Program-made: the position numbers and the translations under genes | In this document: piece after piece, positions 1-9,866 of the stretch | Layout: each line of letters starts with the position of its first letter | Numbering within the stretch: the first letter of the stretch is position 1 | NCBI RefSeq assembly: GCF_000750005.1 | Contig: NZ_JPYA01000031.1 | Location: 1-14,513 of the forward strand | Direction: 5' to 3' | From: Geobacillus icigianus | Lineage (GTDB): Bacteria; Bacillota; Bacilli; Bacillales; Anoxybacillaceae | DNA: 14,513 nt | Notes under the pieces: model-generated | What the model was told of the DNA's origin: nothing | The model's input: only the letters and a program-made list of their open reading frames with translations | The model's database searches: none

Positions 1-222
1 AAAGGCCGCCTTTCAACCAAAGACCATGCGGTCTTCGGTGTTATCCGGTATTAGCTCCGGTTTCCCGGAGTTATCCCGGTCTTGCGGGCAGGTTGCCCAC
101 GTGTTACTCACCCGTCCGCCGCTGACCAAATAAGAGCAAGCTCTCATTCGGTCCGCTCGACTTGCATGTATTAGGCACGCCGCCAGCGTTCGTCCTGAGC
201 CAGGATCAAACTCTCCAAAAGA
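1..222 (-). rRNA. rrs: 16S ribosomal RNA, 5' end only (runs off the left edge)
   Basis: The reverse complement reads as the start of a bacterial 16S gene: GAGAGTTTGATCCTGGCTCAG at about 215-195, then the universal regions leading into the V1 loop and the AATACCGG segment. Sequence and V1 hairpin are of Geobacillus type. The mature 5' end is placed near 222 by counting seven bases upstream of GAGAG, as in B. subtilis; the exact base is uncertain by a few nucleotides. About 220 of some 1,550 nt are present. Apparent ORFs here are shadows of the rRNA. Confidence 0.97.
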
Positions 223-468
223 AAGTGGATTGGCTTTGTAAGCTTCGGCGCCGACACCAAACGTGTCAAGCAGCCTCCGCTTTTCGGATTGTCTAGCTCC
301 AGCGCCTGGCTCTCTTCTGCCAAATAACCTCCCCCCTCGGGGTGCAAGCACCCCTCTGGGTGAAGAACATTTGGCTTCGAGAGCCGATCACGGCGCTTCC
401 GCTTTTCGGATTGGCGCTTGGGTTTTGTTTAGTTTTCAAGGAGCATGAGCGATATCATCTCGCACACT
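223..468 (-). other. 16S rRNA leader (transcribed spacer) with large processing hairpin
   Basis: Non-coding leader between the rrn transcription start (about 468) and mature 16S. A long interrupted hairpin occupies 301-397: AGCGCC (301-306) pairs with GGCGCT (392-397), GGCTCTC (308-314) with GAGAGCC (379-385), GCCAAAT (319-325) with ATTTGGC (369-375), and GGGGTG (339-344) with CACCCC (349-354) around a CAAG loop. A 16-base unit TCCGCTTTTCGGATTG occurs exactly twice (276-291 and 398-413). The structure is probably part of the RNA folding and RNase processing of pre-16S; that role is inferred. Confidence 0.8.
426..445 (-). promoter_or_regulatory. rrn boxA antitermination element
   Basis: The minus strand reads TGCTCCTTGAAAACTAAACA, nearly identical to the boxA-like leader element of Bacillus rrn operons (TGCTCTTTGAAAACTAAACA). 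It lies about 25 nt downstream of the predicted start site. In the family it recruits NusB/NusE for rRNA antitermination. Confidence 0.85.
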
Positions 469-474
469 TTTATT

Positions 475-503
475 ATTATAGACATCCATCAAGTCATTGT
501 CAA
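475..503 (-). promoter_or_regulatory. rrn promoter P2, perfect sigma-A consensus
   Basis: TTGACA (503-498), a 17-bp spacer and TATAAT (480-475) on the minus strand: an exact consensus sigma-A promoter. The predicted start is at A468 or G467. It is the downstream member of a tandem pair, the usual Bacillus rrn arrangement. Confidence 0.93.
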
Positions 504-532
504 GATGTTTTTTGTCGACAGCGACGTTATTT

Positions 533-561
533 AATATACCTAACAATGATCAAAAAGTCAA
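533..561 (-). promoter_or_regulatory. rrn promoter P1 (upstream tandem promoter)
   Basis: TTGACT (561-556), a 17-bp spacer and TATATT (538-533) on the minus strand, 58 bp upstream of P2. The A/T-rich stretch just upstream (562-581) could act as an UP element. That stretch also forms the T-tract of the bofA terminator, so the two functions share bases. Confidence 0.85.
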
Positions 562-569
562 TGGTTTTT

Positions 570-609
570 TATAAAAAAAATGACGTCCCTAAAAAAGTAA
601 GGAGACGTC
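570..609 (-). terminator. Rho-independent terminator of bofA
   Basis: Minus-strand hairpin: GACGTC (609-604) plus CCT (602-600) pairs with AGG (590-588) plus GACGTC (587-582), with one bulged T, followed by A and eight Ts (580-573). It separates bofA transcription from the rrn promoters immediately downstream. Confidence 0.85.
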
Positions 610-694
610 TCTTTCTCTCCATCACAAAACGATTCGTGTTCCATCGTTTCTTTATATTGGATTTTGCCCTTTCGCTACAAGAATGGCCTTTCTC

Positions 695-958
695 CTACAA
701 AATATACTGATCAATGACAATCAACGCTGCTGCTCCGGGAAGACCGAGAAACCCGCAAATGAGTGAAGTGATGAAATTGATCGGTATATGAACGCTGAAC
801 TGTCCGCCGATGGCGTTGATGACAAACAATGCAAGCGCGCCGACGAGCAGCCGAACGGCAGCGTAACCGATCAAGCGGAGCGCTTTAAGGCGGGCGCCAA
901 CAATCAGCAGCATTGTGATGAATACCAATAACAAAGGAATCACAACATTTGGCTCCAA
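695..958 (-). CDS. bofA: BofA, inhibitor of pro-sigma-K processing
   Basis: Small integral membrane protein of 87 residues, the same length as B. subtilis BofA. In that organism BofA sits in the outer forespore membrane with SpoIVFA and holds the SpoIVFB protease inactive until the forespore signal arrives, so pro-sigma-K is not cleaved too early. Hydrophobic segments lie at about 4-22, 32-51 and 62-82; the C-terminal signature NFITSLICGFLGLPGAA (61-77) is typical of the family. The start codon is TTG (958-956), preceded by AAAGGGGG (974-967). It is last in the row of co-oriented genes after yaaL but 280 bp away, so it probably has its own promoter. A 19-bp dyad lies just upstream of the ribosome binding site, and a terminator follows. 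Confidence 0.93.
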   Translation of the reverse strand: MEPNVVIPLLLVFITMLLIVGARLKALRLIGYAAVRLLVGALALFVINAIGGQFSVHIPINFITSLICGFLGLPGAAALIVIDQYIL

Positions 959-979
959 AGACTCAACCCCCTTTTTTCT

Positions 980-998
980 ACGCTTGTACTACAAACGT
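980..998. repeat. 19-bp imperfect palindrome upstream of bofA
   Basis: ACGCTTGTA (980-988), C, TACAAACGT (990-998): the nine-base arms match at eight positions. It sits six bases upstream of the bofA Shine-Dalgarno. It could be a DNA operator or, as RNA, a small hairpin (7 bp including one G-U pair). No regulator is recognised. Confidence 0.5.
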
Positions 999-1047
999 AT
1001 GAACAGCGGGGGAAAAAAGAACAAAAAATATAGCGAAGGGCACATTC

Positions 1048-1269
1048 TTTTCATCAGAAGGAAGGTTTGAGAAACACTGTTGGAGAGCGGTATTTCTCCT
1101 TCAATCACCGGCCTTCCATGGTTTCAGGCGTTTCTAACCCCTCGGCTGCATTTCAGCCCTAGTAGTGGGCGCTCAAAGCCGTCTAACCGGAAGAAACGAT
1201 CACCAACGATTTCCACACCGACATCACCGGCTTCTCCTATGCTCAGCGACGAACCGCTCCGCGCATAGG
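1048..1269 (-). other. Structured non-coding segment between yaaL and bofA
   Basis: No convincing gene is seen between the yaaL stop (1243) and the bofA start, but the minus-strand RNA is rich in hairpins. CCTATGC (1269-1263) pairs with GCATAGG (1242-1236) and encloses AGCGG-TTCG-TCGCT, a stem with a UUCG tetraloop; this overlaps the last yaaL codons. Farther on are GGCTG/CAGCC around AAATG, and two competing hairpins near 1101-1072, GGAGA/TCTCC versus GAGAAATA/TGTTTCTC. GCCGGTGAT occurs twice about 120 bp apart. None of the hairpins has a T-tract, so this is not a standard terminator. CATACGTT (about 1002-995) resembles a sigma-E -10 box, but no matching -35 is evident. Confidence 0.5.
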
Positions 1270-1494
1270 ATGGAACCGATGGACGTTTGTCACGCGGCGG
1301 TGCTTTGCCTCGCGGAGAAGAAACAAATATTTGGCCTCGGCGAGTTGCAGCGCGCTCCACACTTCTGGTGACGGGTCGACACTTTTTTCGATGAGCTGCT
1401 TTTGCTCGAGCCATTCGTCTCTTGCCTTTTGCAGTTCAGCTAGCAGCTTTTCATCAAACTGTCTCTTTAGTTTCCCCTTTCGCCGCCAAAGCAA
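1243..1494 (-). CDS. yaaL: YaaL, DUF2508 family protein
   Basis: Small charged protein of 83 residues, similar to B. subtilis YaaL (DUF2508), whose function is unknown. The recognisable core is LWRRKGKLKRQFDEKL at the N-terminus and QLIEKSVDPSPEVWSALQLA through AEAKYLFLLREAK. A GTG at 1506 would give four more residues but has no proper ribosome binding site. The TTG at 1494-1492 has AAGGTGGGG eight bases upstream and places the start where the B. subtilis protein begins, so TTG is preferred. The gene lies 22 nt after recR and is probably the last gene of dnaX-ebfC-recR-yaaL. The C-terminal residues RFHPMRGAVRR overlap a strong RNA hairpin and may not be conserved. Likely soluble, with no signal or membrane segment. 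Confidence 0.85.
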   Translation of the reverse strand: MLWRRKGKLKRQFDEKLLAELQKARDEWLEQKQLIEKSVDPSPEVWSALQLAEAKYLFLLREAKHRRVTNVHRFHPMRGAVRR

Positions 1495-1516
1495 ATCGAT
1501 CCCCACCTTTTTTTCT

Positions 1517-2113
1517 CTATAGTTCGCGACGCCCTTCCAACGCCTTTGACAGTGTCACTTCATCCGCATATTCCAAATCACCGCCAACAGGCAAGCCATG
1601 AGCGATGCGAGTCACTTTAATCCCCGTTGGCTTCAACAGGCGCGAGATATACATCGCCGTTGCTTCTCCCTCAATGTTTGGGTCGGTTGCCAAAATGACT
1701 TCTTGAATCGTTTCGTCCTGCAACCGCGCCAATAGTTCGGCGATTTTAATATCTTCCGGACCAATGCCTTCCATTGGGGAGATTGCGCCGTGCAAGACGT
1801 GATATAAGCCGTTGTATTCTTTCATTCTCTCCATGGCGATGACGTCTTTCGGATCCTGTACGACACAAATCGTTGTTCGATCCCGACGCTCATCTTTGCA
1901 AATGTAGCAAGGATCGCGATCGGTGATATGTCCACAAACCGTGCAGTAACGAATCTGTCGCTTGACGTCAACGAGCGCTTTGGCAAATTCAAGCACGGTA
2001 TCCTCTTTCATGGCTAACACATGAAAAGCTAGGCGGGCAGCCGTTTTTGGGCCGATCCCGGGCAGTTTCATAAAGCTATCAATCAGTTTGGATAGCGGTT
2101 CTGGATAATGCAT
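1517..2113 (-). CDS. recR: Recombination mediator RecR
   Basis: RecR (198 aa, usual length) acts with RecO to load RecA on SSB-coated single-stranded DNA during recombinational repair of gaps. Domains in order: helix-hairpin-helix [14 protein letters not shown] (17-30); a four-cysteine zinc finger C57, C60, C69, C72; a Toprim domain from about 80 to 175 containing VVQDPKD and [11 protein letters not shown]; and the C-terminal [11 protein letters not shown] segment (174-184). All key residues are present. It starts at ATG (2113-2111) behind an AGGGGG ribosome binding site, nine nucleotides after the ebfC stop, so the two are almost certainly translated from one mRNA. The linkage dnaX-ebfC-recR is conserved across bacteria. 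Confidence 0.97.
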   Translation of the reverse strand: MHYPEPLSKLIDSFMKLPGIGPKTAARLAFHVLAMKEDTVLEFAKALVDVKRQIRYCTVCGHITDRDPCYICKDERRDRTTICVVQDPKDVIAMERMKEYNGLYHVLHGAISPMEGIGPEDIKIAELLARLQDETIQEVILATDPNIEGEATAMYISRLLKPTGIKVTRIAHGLPVGGDLEYADEVTLSKALEGRREL

Positions 2114-2122
2114 CGTATCCCC

Positions 2123-2449
2123 CTAGAACAATCCTGGAATGTTAAGCCCTTTTGTAAACTGCCCCATCATATCATTGGCCAGTTCATCCGCTTTTTTGAG
2201 GGCGTCGTTTGTCGCTGCTAAAACCAAATCTTGCAGCATTTCAATGTCATCCGGATCGACCACTTCTTCTTTAATGTTTACCTGTAAAATTTGTTTATGG
2301 CCGTTGGCGATCACGGTTACCATGCCGCCCCCGGCTGTGCCTTCCACTGTTTTTTCCGCCAGTTCTTCCTGCGCCTTTTGCATTTCTTTTTGCATTTTTT
2401 GCATTTGCTTTAACATTTTTTGCATATTGCCCATTCCGCCACGCATCAT
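2123..2449 (-). CDS. ebfC: Nucleoid-associated protein, YbaB/EbfC family
   Basis: Small dimeric DNA-binding protein (YaaK in B. subtilis, YbaB/EbfC elsewhere) of 108 residues. The N-terminus is a methionine/lysine-rich helix ([20 protein letters not shown]) that forms the coiled-coil arm; the core [17 protein letters not shown] and [19 protein letters not shown] is characteristic. A GTG at 2455 lies only two bases from the ribosome binding site AAAGGAGG (2463-2456, upstream on the minus strand). The ATG at 2449-2447 has eight-base spacing and is preferred; the next ATG (2446-2444) matches the B. subtilis start and is the alternative. Gene position between dnaX and recR is the family norm. Its exact cellular role is not settled in Bacillus. 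Confidence 0.94.
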   Translation of the reverse strand: MMRGGMGNMQKMLKQMQKMQKEMQKAQEELAEKTVEGTAGGGMVTVIANGHKQILQVNIKEEVVDPDDIEMLQDLVLAATNDALKKADELANDMMGQFTKGLNIPGLF

Positions 2450-2471
2450 TTTCACATCCTCCTTTGGTCGG

Positions 2472-4151
2472 TTATTCTTTCATTTCGATCAATTCCTCGC
2501 CAAACAGCCGCTTTGCCTCAGCGATCAACGGCTCCTCCTCGCCTTTTTCCGCTTTGGCTTCTTTGTTGCGGATAAACTCTTCCCTTATTTTTCCCCATTC
2601 CTCTTCCGGGATAGCGATCATTTCAAAGCGCCGATGAGTCAGTTCAAACAAAATGGCTTCAACGTTTTCTTTGACCGAGCTTGCTGGATCGGTTGCCATT
2701 TTGCAATGGATTTCATATTTAAATTTTAACACAAATGCCGAGGCGTTTGCCGCAACAGGCTCGCTTTCTTGCAGGAGCGCGGCGTGCGATACTTTGTGCT
2801 GCCGCTTTAACGTATCAAGCACATCCGCCCAGCGGCCTTTCACCAGTGCCAAATCTTCGTGCGTCGCTTGCTTCAACAGCTCATAAATGCGGCCGACTGG
2901 CGCTTTATATCCCCCTGCTTTCACCGCTTTCACCGGTTTTTTCGTTGAGGCGGGAGCGGATGAAGAAACGGACGATTGTTCCTTTAGACGGCGCAATTCT
3001 GCTTCTAGCATGTCCAGTCGCTTCATCAACGGTTCAAGTTCGGAAACAGAGAGCGCCGAAGCGGCGGATGGCGAATGACAAAGCTTCACAAGCGCCACTT
3101 CCAGCAAAAGGCGCGGGTGGTTCGTCCATTTCATCTCTTGCTGGCTTTTGTTCAGCAATTCGATAGCCCCGTACACATCGTGGAGCGAAATCGTCTCAGC
3201 AAGGGAGACGAACGTTTCATCAACAATGGCAATTTGAATGGCGTCTTCGACATGAGGGGCGGTTTTATAGAAAAGCAAGTCGCGATAGTACAAAATCAAG
3301 TCTTCCACCAAACGATTCGGGTCTTTTCCTTGCTCCATCATCTCCTCAAACTGTTGCAACACTGCGGCCGTGTCTTTCCGGTGAATCGCTTCAATCAAAC
3401 CGGCCAACACTGCAAATGATGCCGCCCCGGTCATCATCAACACATCGTCAAGCTCGATCGTTCCATCGCTAAACGAGATGGCCTGATCGAGCAAACTGAG
3501 AGCATCACGCATTCCGCCATCGGCAGCACGAGCGATAGCGGACAGTGCCTCATCGGATGCCTGCACCCCTTGGGCATTGGCTACGTATTTCAGACGCGAC
3601 ACGAGACCCGATAGCGGGATGCGGCGAAAATCAAACCGTTGGCAGCGGGAAATAATCGTCGCCGGAATTTTGTGCGGTTCAGTGGTAGCCAAAATAAAAA
3701 TGACGTGTTTCGGCGGCTCTTCCAACGTTTTCAGCAAGGCGTTAAACGCGCCGATTGATAGCATGTGCACTTCATCGATAATGTACACTTTGTAGCGGAC
3801 CGAGGTCGGAGCGAATTTGACCTTTTCGCGAATGTCGCGGATTTCATCGACACGGTTGTTGGAGGCGGCGTCAATTTCCAACACATCCGGAATCGTTCCG
3901 TCTGTGATGCCGAGGCAAGCAGGGCATTCGTTGCATGGTTCGGCCGCCGGAGCCCGTTCGCAGTTGACCGCCTTGGCAAAAATTTTCGCCGCGCTCGTTT
4001 TTCCCGTCCCGCGCGGACCGGAAAATAGGTAAGCGTGCGATATTTTATGGTGAAGCAGGGCGCTTTGCAACGTCTTGGTCACGTGCTCCTGGCCAACCAT
4101 GTCAGCGAAGCGCTGCGGCCGGAAAACACGGTATAACGCTTGATATGCCAC
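2472..4151 (-). CDS. dnaX: DNA polymerase III subunit tau (DnaX)
   Basis: Clamp-loader ATPase that links the replicative polymerases and loads the beta clamp; 559 aa against 563 in B. subtilis. Visible motifs: Walker A GPRGTGKT (45-52), zinc-binding C64, C73, C76 and C79, Walker B IIDEVHM (124-130), the SRC motif in [11 protein letters not shown] (165-175), sensor-2 region [12 protein letters not shown] (212-223), a variable Ser/Lys-rich linker at about 390-412, and a tau-specific C-terminal domain from about 413. The start is GTG (4151-4149), giving [15 protein letters not shown] like the B. subtilis [15 protein letters not shown], with AGGAGGG about 10 bases upstream. An upstream ATG at 4229 lies inside the scr terminator and is rejected. 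A run of six As in the linker (2942-2937) could permit slippage (see findings). Confidence 0.96.
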   Translation of the reverse strand: MAYQALYRVFRPQRFADMVGQEHVTKTLQSALLHHKISHAYLFSGPRGTGKTSAAKIFAKAVNCERAPAAEPCNECPACLGITDGTIPDVLEIDAASNNRVDEIRDIREKVKFAPTSVRYKVYIIDEVHMLSIGAFNALLKTLEEPPKHVIFILATTEPHKIPATIISRCQRFDFRRIPLSGLVSRLKYVANAQGVQASDEALSAIARAADGGMRDALSLLDQAISFSDGTIELDDVLMMTGAASFAVLAGLIEAIHRKDTAAVLQQFEEMMEQGKDPNRLVEDLILYYRDLLFYKTAPHVEDAIQIAIVDETFVSLAETISLHDVYGAIELLNKSQQEMKWTNHPRLLLEVALVKLCHSPSAASALSVSELEPLMKRLDMLEAELRRLKEQSSVSSSAPASTKKPVKAVKAGGYKAPVGRIYELLKQATHEDLALVKGRWADVLDTLKRQHKVSHAALLQESEPVAANASAFVLKFKYEIHCKMATDPASSVKENVEAILFELTHRRFEMIAIPEEEWGKIREEFIRNKEAKAEKGEEEPLIAEAKRLFGEELIEMKE

Positions 4152-4185
4152 GGAAAACGGCCCTCCTCTTCCTCTCATCTTATTT

Positions 4186-4214
4186 ATTATATAACTTCTC
4201 GTTTCGATTTGAAA
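4186..4214 (-). promoter_or_regulatory. Probable dnaX operon promoter
   Basis: Minus strand: TATAAT (4191-4186) with a poor -35, TTTCAA (4214-4209), 17 bp upstream. It lies between the scr terminator and the dnaX ribosome binding site, so it is the natural promoter for dnaX-ebfC-recR-yaaL. The weak -35 lowers confidence. Confidence 0.5.
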
Positions 4215-4218
4215 TAAC

Positions 4219-4249
4219 AAAAAACCCACTCGTTATGAGTGGGTTTTTT
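4219..4249 (-). terminator. Rho-independent terminator of scr (SRP RNA)
   Basis: Perfect inverted repeat AAAAAACCCACTC (4219-4231), loop GTTAT, GAGTGGGTTTTTT (4237-4249). On the minus strand the GC-rich hairpin ends in six Ts, 12 nt after the SRP RNA 3' end. Confidence 0.93.
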
Positions 4250-4260
4250 CGGCTATGTAA

Positions 4261-4531
4261 GGCCGTGCACCTTCTGTCGATTAGCTGCCCCGAGCGTTGC
4301 TCAAGCAGTTAGCTCAGCCCAGGCACCCCTGCGGCACATGGGAGCATCCGCTTACTGCTGCTTCCTTCCGGACCTGACAGGGTTCACGGAATCCCATTGC
4401 GCAGGACCCAGACGTCAACACCACTTGCTTGAGACAGACCTCACAACAGACTAACCTCGAGAAGGAATTCAGCCTCGCTAGAGCGGATTGCGAGTACAGG
4501 GCACCGCTACCTCCCCGCTTAGCACGGCATT
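4261..4531 (-). ncRNA. scr: Signal recognition particle RNA, large Bacillus type (scRNA)
   Basis: RNA scaffold of the signal recognition particle, which targets nascent membrane and secreted proteins with Ffh. The conserved domain IV apical motif GGTCCGGAAGGAAGCAG is at 4374-4358. The 5' part GCGGGGAGGTAGCGGTGCCC is the Alu-like domain found in Gram-positive spore formers. The 5' GCCGTGC and 3' GCACGGC ends pair and close the molecule. The implied length of about 271 nt equals B. subtilis scRNA. It is flanked by its own promoter and terminator, between tadA and dnaX as in B. subtilis. Ends are good to a few bases. Confidence 0.96.
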
Positions 4532-4534
4532 ATC

Positions 4535-4563
4535 AGTATAGCTCGTTTGCAGAAAAAAAGCAA
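4535..4563 (-). promoter_or_regulatory. scr promoter
   Basis: TTGCTT (4563-4558), a 17-bp spacer and TATACT (4540-4535) on the minus strand. The start predicted from the -10 (about 4528-4529) coincides with the RNA 5' end. The -35 lies only two bases beyond the tadA stop codon. Confidence 0.75.
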
Positions 4564-4565
4564 TG

Positions 4566-6441
<1,876 letters not shown>

Positions 6442-6446
6442 CGGAT

Positions 6447-6479
6447 AAAAAAACCCGCCGATTGAAGGCGGGTTTTTTT
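6447..6479. terminator. Bidirectional terminator between sleL and serS
   Basis: Perfect repeat AAAAAAACCCGCC (6447-6459), seven-base loop, GGCGGGTTTTTTT (6467-6479). It has a T-tract on both strands, so it ends sleL from the left and serS, or the proposed small RNA, from the right. Confidence 0.93.
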
Positions 6480-6483
6480 ATGG

Positions 6484-6517
6484 TCGGAAACGGCGGCTTA
6501 GTGGGAAGCCGTTCCGA
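6484..6517. repeat. 12-bp bulged inverted repeat
   Basis: TCGGAA (6484-6489) and CGGCTT (6494-6499) pair with AAGCCG (6506-6511) and TTCCGA (6512-6517) around loop AGTGGG, with ACGG (6490-6493) bulged. There is no T-tract directly after it on either strand. It lies five bases from the bidirectional terminator. Confidence 0.75.
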
Positions 6518-6624
6518 ATAGACAATTCTCCTCTTATGCGCGTCAGTATGGCTCTTCATCGCCGTGGCCGAGAATAGGGGGATTGGCGTCCGCCGTTCCT
6601 TTCTTCTCATTGCCAACGTCATTC

Positions 6625-6653
6625 ACTATAACACGACCGTAAGGAAAAGTCAA
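6625..6653 (-). promoter_or_regulatory. Sigma-A promoter downstream of serS
   Basis: TTGACT (6653-6648), a 17-bp spacer and TATAGT (6630-6625) on the minus strand, in the 3' region of serS and pointing at the candidate small RNA. Ten of twelve consensus bases match. Confidence 0.65.
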
Positions 6654-6687
6654 TCAATGGCGAAGAGGAATCACCTCTGTTCCCCGC

Positions 6688-7986
<1,299 letters not shown>

Positions 7987-7996
7987 TTATTATACA

Positions 7997-8031
7997 TAAA
8001 AACGCTCCCGTCCCAAAAAAGGGACGGGAGC
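7997..8031 (-). terminator. T-box regulated terminator of serS
   Basis: GCTCCCGTCCC (8004-8014) and GGGACGGGAGC (8021-8031) form an 11-bp stem with an A6/T6 loop, followed on the minus strand by GTTTTTATG. It is the conditional terminator of the leader. Confidence 0.93.
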
Positions 8032-8236
8032 CATCCCGCGGTGCCACCCTTATTGAAGGCTCATCATGCCTTCCGCTCATGCCGATAACGGCGGCTGCCG
8101 AAAACGCCTACTGACCGCTTAGGTGTTCAGCATTTTGCTCGAGGATGGATTCACAGGCGCCGCCTGCCGATTCGCACCACCCACCGGCTCTCTGAAAGGA
8201 GGAATGCCTGCTACTAGTTCCTCTCATCGCGTTCGC
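7997..8236 (-). promoter_or_regulatory. Serine T-box leader of serS
   Basis: Riboswitch that senses uncharged tRNA-Ser and stops early termination of serS. The conserved T-box motif AAGGGTGGCACCGCGGG is at 8051-8035, just before the terminator, and pairs with the tRNA acceptor end in the antiterminator. Stem I begins near 8200 with AGAGAGCCGGTGGGTGGTGC. In its specifier loop, GAA-TCC-A puts a serine codon UCC at 8149-8147. The 5' limit is approximate. Confidence 0.92.
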
Positions 8237-8240
8237 ATTT

Positions 8241-8246
8241 ATTATA
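8241..8246 (-). promoter_or_regulatory. Probable -10 box for the serS leader
   Basis: Exact TATAAT on the minus strand, overlapping the pdxT stop codon and just upstream of the T-box leader. No good -35 exists at 16-18 bp (GGAAGC or AGGAAG), so either an activator is needed or the leader is reached by read-through from pdxT. Confidence 0.4.
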
Positions 8247-8829
8247 CGCTTGATACCTTTTTTGCTTCCTTGACCATATTTAAGAAGTATTGCATGAACC
8301 GATGGTCATCGGTCAGTTCGGGGTGGAACGAGCAGCCAAGAAATTGGCCTTGCCGGGCCGCGACAATGCGGTCGTTGTATGTCGCGAGGACATCGACCCC
8401 GTCTCCGACCTCGACGATGTGCGGCGCACGGATGAAGACGCCGACGAACCCGTCGCCGACCCCTTGAATCGACAGCTCCGCTTCAAAGCTTTCCCGCTGC
8501 CGTCCGAACGAGTTCCGCTCGACCGTAATGTCCATCAACCCTAAGTGCGGCTCGTCGTAACCGACGATTCGTTTCGCCAGCAAAATGAGTCCGGCGCACG
8601 TGCCGAACATCGGCTTGCCGGCGGCGGCAAATTGCTTCAGCGGCTCCATGAGTCCGTACCGGTCAATCAGGCGCCGCATCGTCGTGCTTTCGCCACCCGG
8701 CAGCACGAGCCCATCGAGTCCAGCGAGCTGCTCCGGTTTTTTCACGATGACCGCCTCGGCGCCGCACGCCTCAATGGCGCGCATATGTTCTTGCACGGCC
8801 CCTTGCAGTCCAAGCACTCCAATTTTCAT
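8242..8829 (-). CDS. pdxT: Pyridoxal 5'-phosphate synthase glutaminase subunit PdxT
   Basis: Glutamine amidotransferase that supplies ammonia to PdxS in the DXP-independent pathway to vitamin B6; 195 aa. The class I triad is complete: C78 in GTCAG (76-80) as nucleophile, with H169 and E171 in FHPEL. PGGEST (44-49) is the oxyanion/glycine loop. The start ATG (8829-8827) has AAAGGAG about 11 bases and AAGGA about 4 bases upstream. It lies 24 nt after pdxS, so the two form one operon, and the proteins assemble into a 12+12 complex in the family. The stop codon overlaps the -10 box in front of the serS leader. Confidence 0.97.
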   Translation of the reverse strand: MKIGVLGLQGAVQEHMRAIEACGAEAVIVKKPEQLAGLDGLVLPGGESTTMRRLIDRYGLMEPLKQFAAAGKPMFGTCAGLILLAKRIVGYDEPHLGLMDITVERNSFGRQRESFEAELSIQGVGDGFVGVFIRAPHIVEVGDGVDVLATYNDRIVAARQGQFLGCSFHPELTDDHRFMQYFLNMVKEAKKVSSV

Positions 8830-8853
8830 CGTTCCTTAGCTCCTTTGTCCGGC

Positions 8854-9750
<897 letters not shown>

Positions 9751-9804
9751 CTATTCCTATCCTTATGCTTAGTCATATACGCAAAAGGATGATTCCACTG
9801 TTTT

Positions 9805-9834
9805 ATTTTACCTCAATTTTTACAAAAATCACAA
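9805..9834 (-). promoter_or_regulatory. Possible pdxST promoter
   Basis: TTGTGA (9834-9829), an 18-bp spacer and TAAAAT (9810-9805) on the minus strand, just beyond the dacA terminator. This leaves a 5' UTR of about 60 nt. Confidence 0.5.
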
Positions 9835-9837
9835 TGG

Positions 9838-9861
9838 AAAAAAGCTCCCCAAGCAGGGGAG
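9838..9861 (-). terminator. Rho-independent terminator of dacA
   Basis: Minus strand: CTCCCC (9861-9856), loop TGCTT, GGGGAG (9850-9845), then C and six Ts. It begins six bases after the dacA stop. Confidence 0.92.
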
Positions 9862-9866
9862 TCGCT

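Larger units (their letters stand above)
6447..6619 (-). ncRNA. Candidate small RNA downstream of serS
   Basis: A complete transcription unit without a convincing gene: a strong sigma-A promoter (6625-6653), a predicted start near 6619, about 170 nt of RNA, then the terminator at 6447-6479. Just before the terminator is a second stable hairpin, TCGGAA/TTCCGA plus CGGCTT/AAGCCG (6484-6517) with a four-base bulge. Short reading frames exist but none has a plausible ribosome binding site. The segment could instead be only the 3' UTR of serS carrying a chance promoter. Confidence 0.4.

Noticed and set aside
13..448. Open frames across the 16S 5' end and leader (about 112 aa minus, 61 and 122 aa plus)
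   Set aside because: They lie over rRNA, boxA, promoters and leader hairpins; none has a sensible ribosome binding site or recognisable sequence.
1186..1232. Possible 13-14 residue peptide after yaaL (start GTG/ATG behind AGGAG)
   Set aside because: The ribosome-binding-like AGGAG is part of the hairpin arm and the peptide is too short to support from sequence alone.
1124..1414. 96-residue minus-strand frame overlapping yaaL
   Set aside because: Its first half is a shadow of yaaL and it has no start signal. The downstream half is kept only as an oddity in the findings.
4152..4229. N-terminal extension of DnaX from an ATG at 4229
   Set aside because: It runs through the scr terminator hairpin and the likely dnaX promoter and has no family match. 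The GTG at 4151 fits the family N-terminus and has a ribosome binding site.
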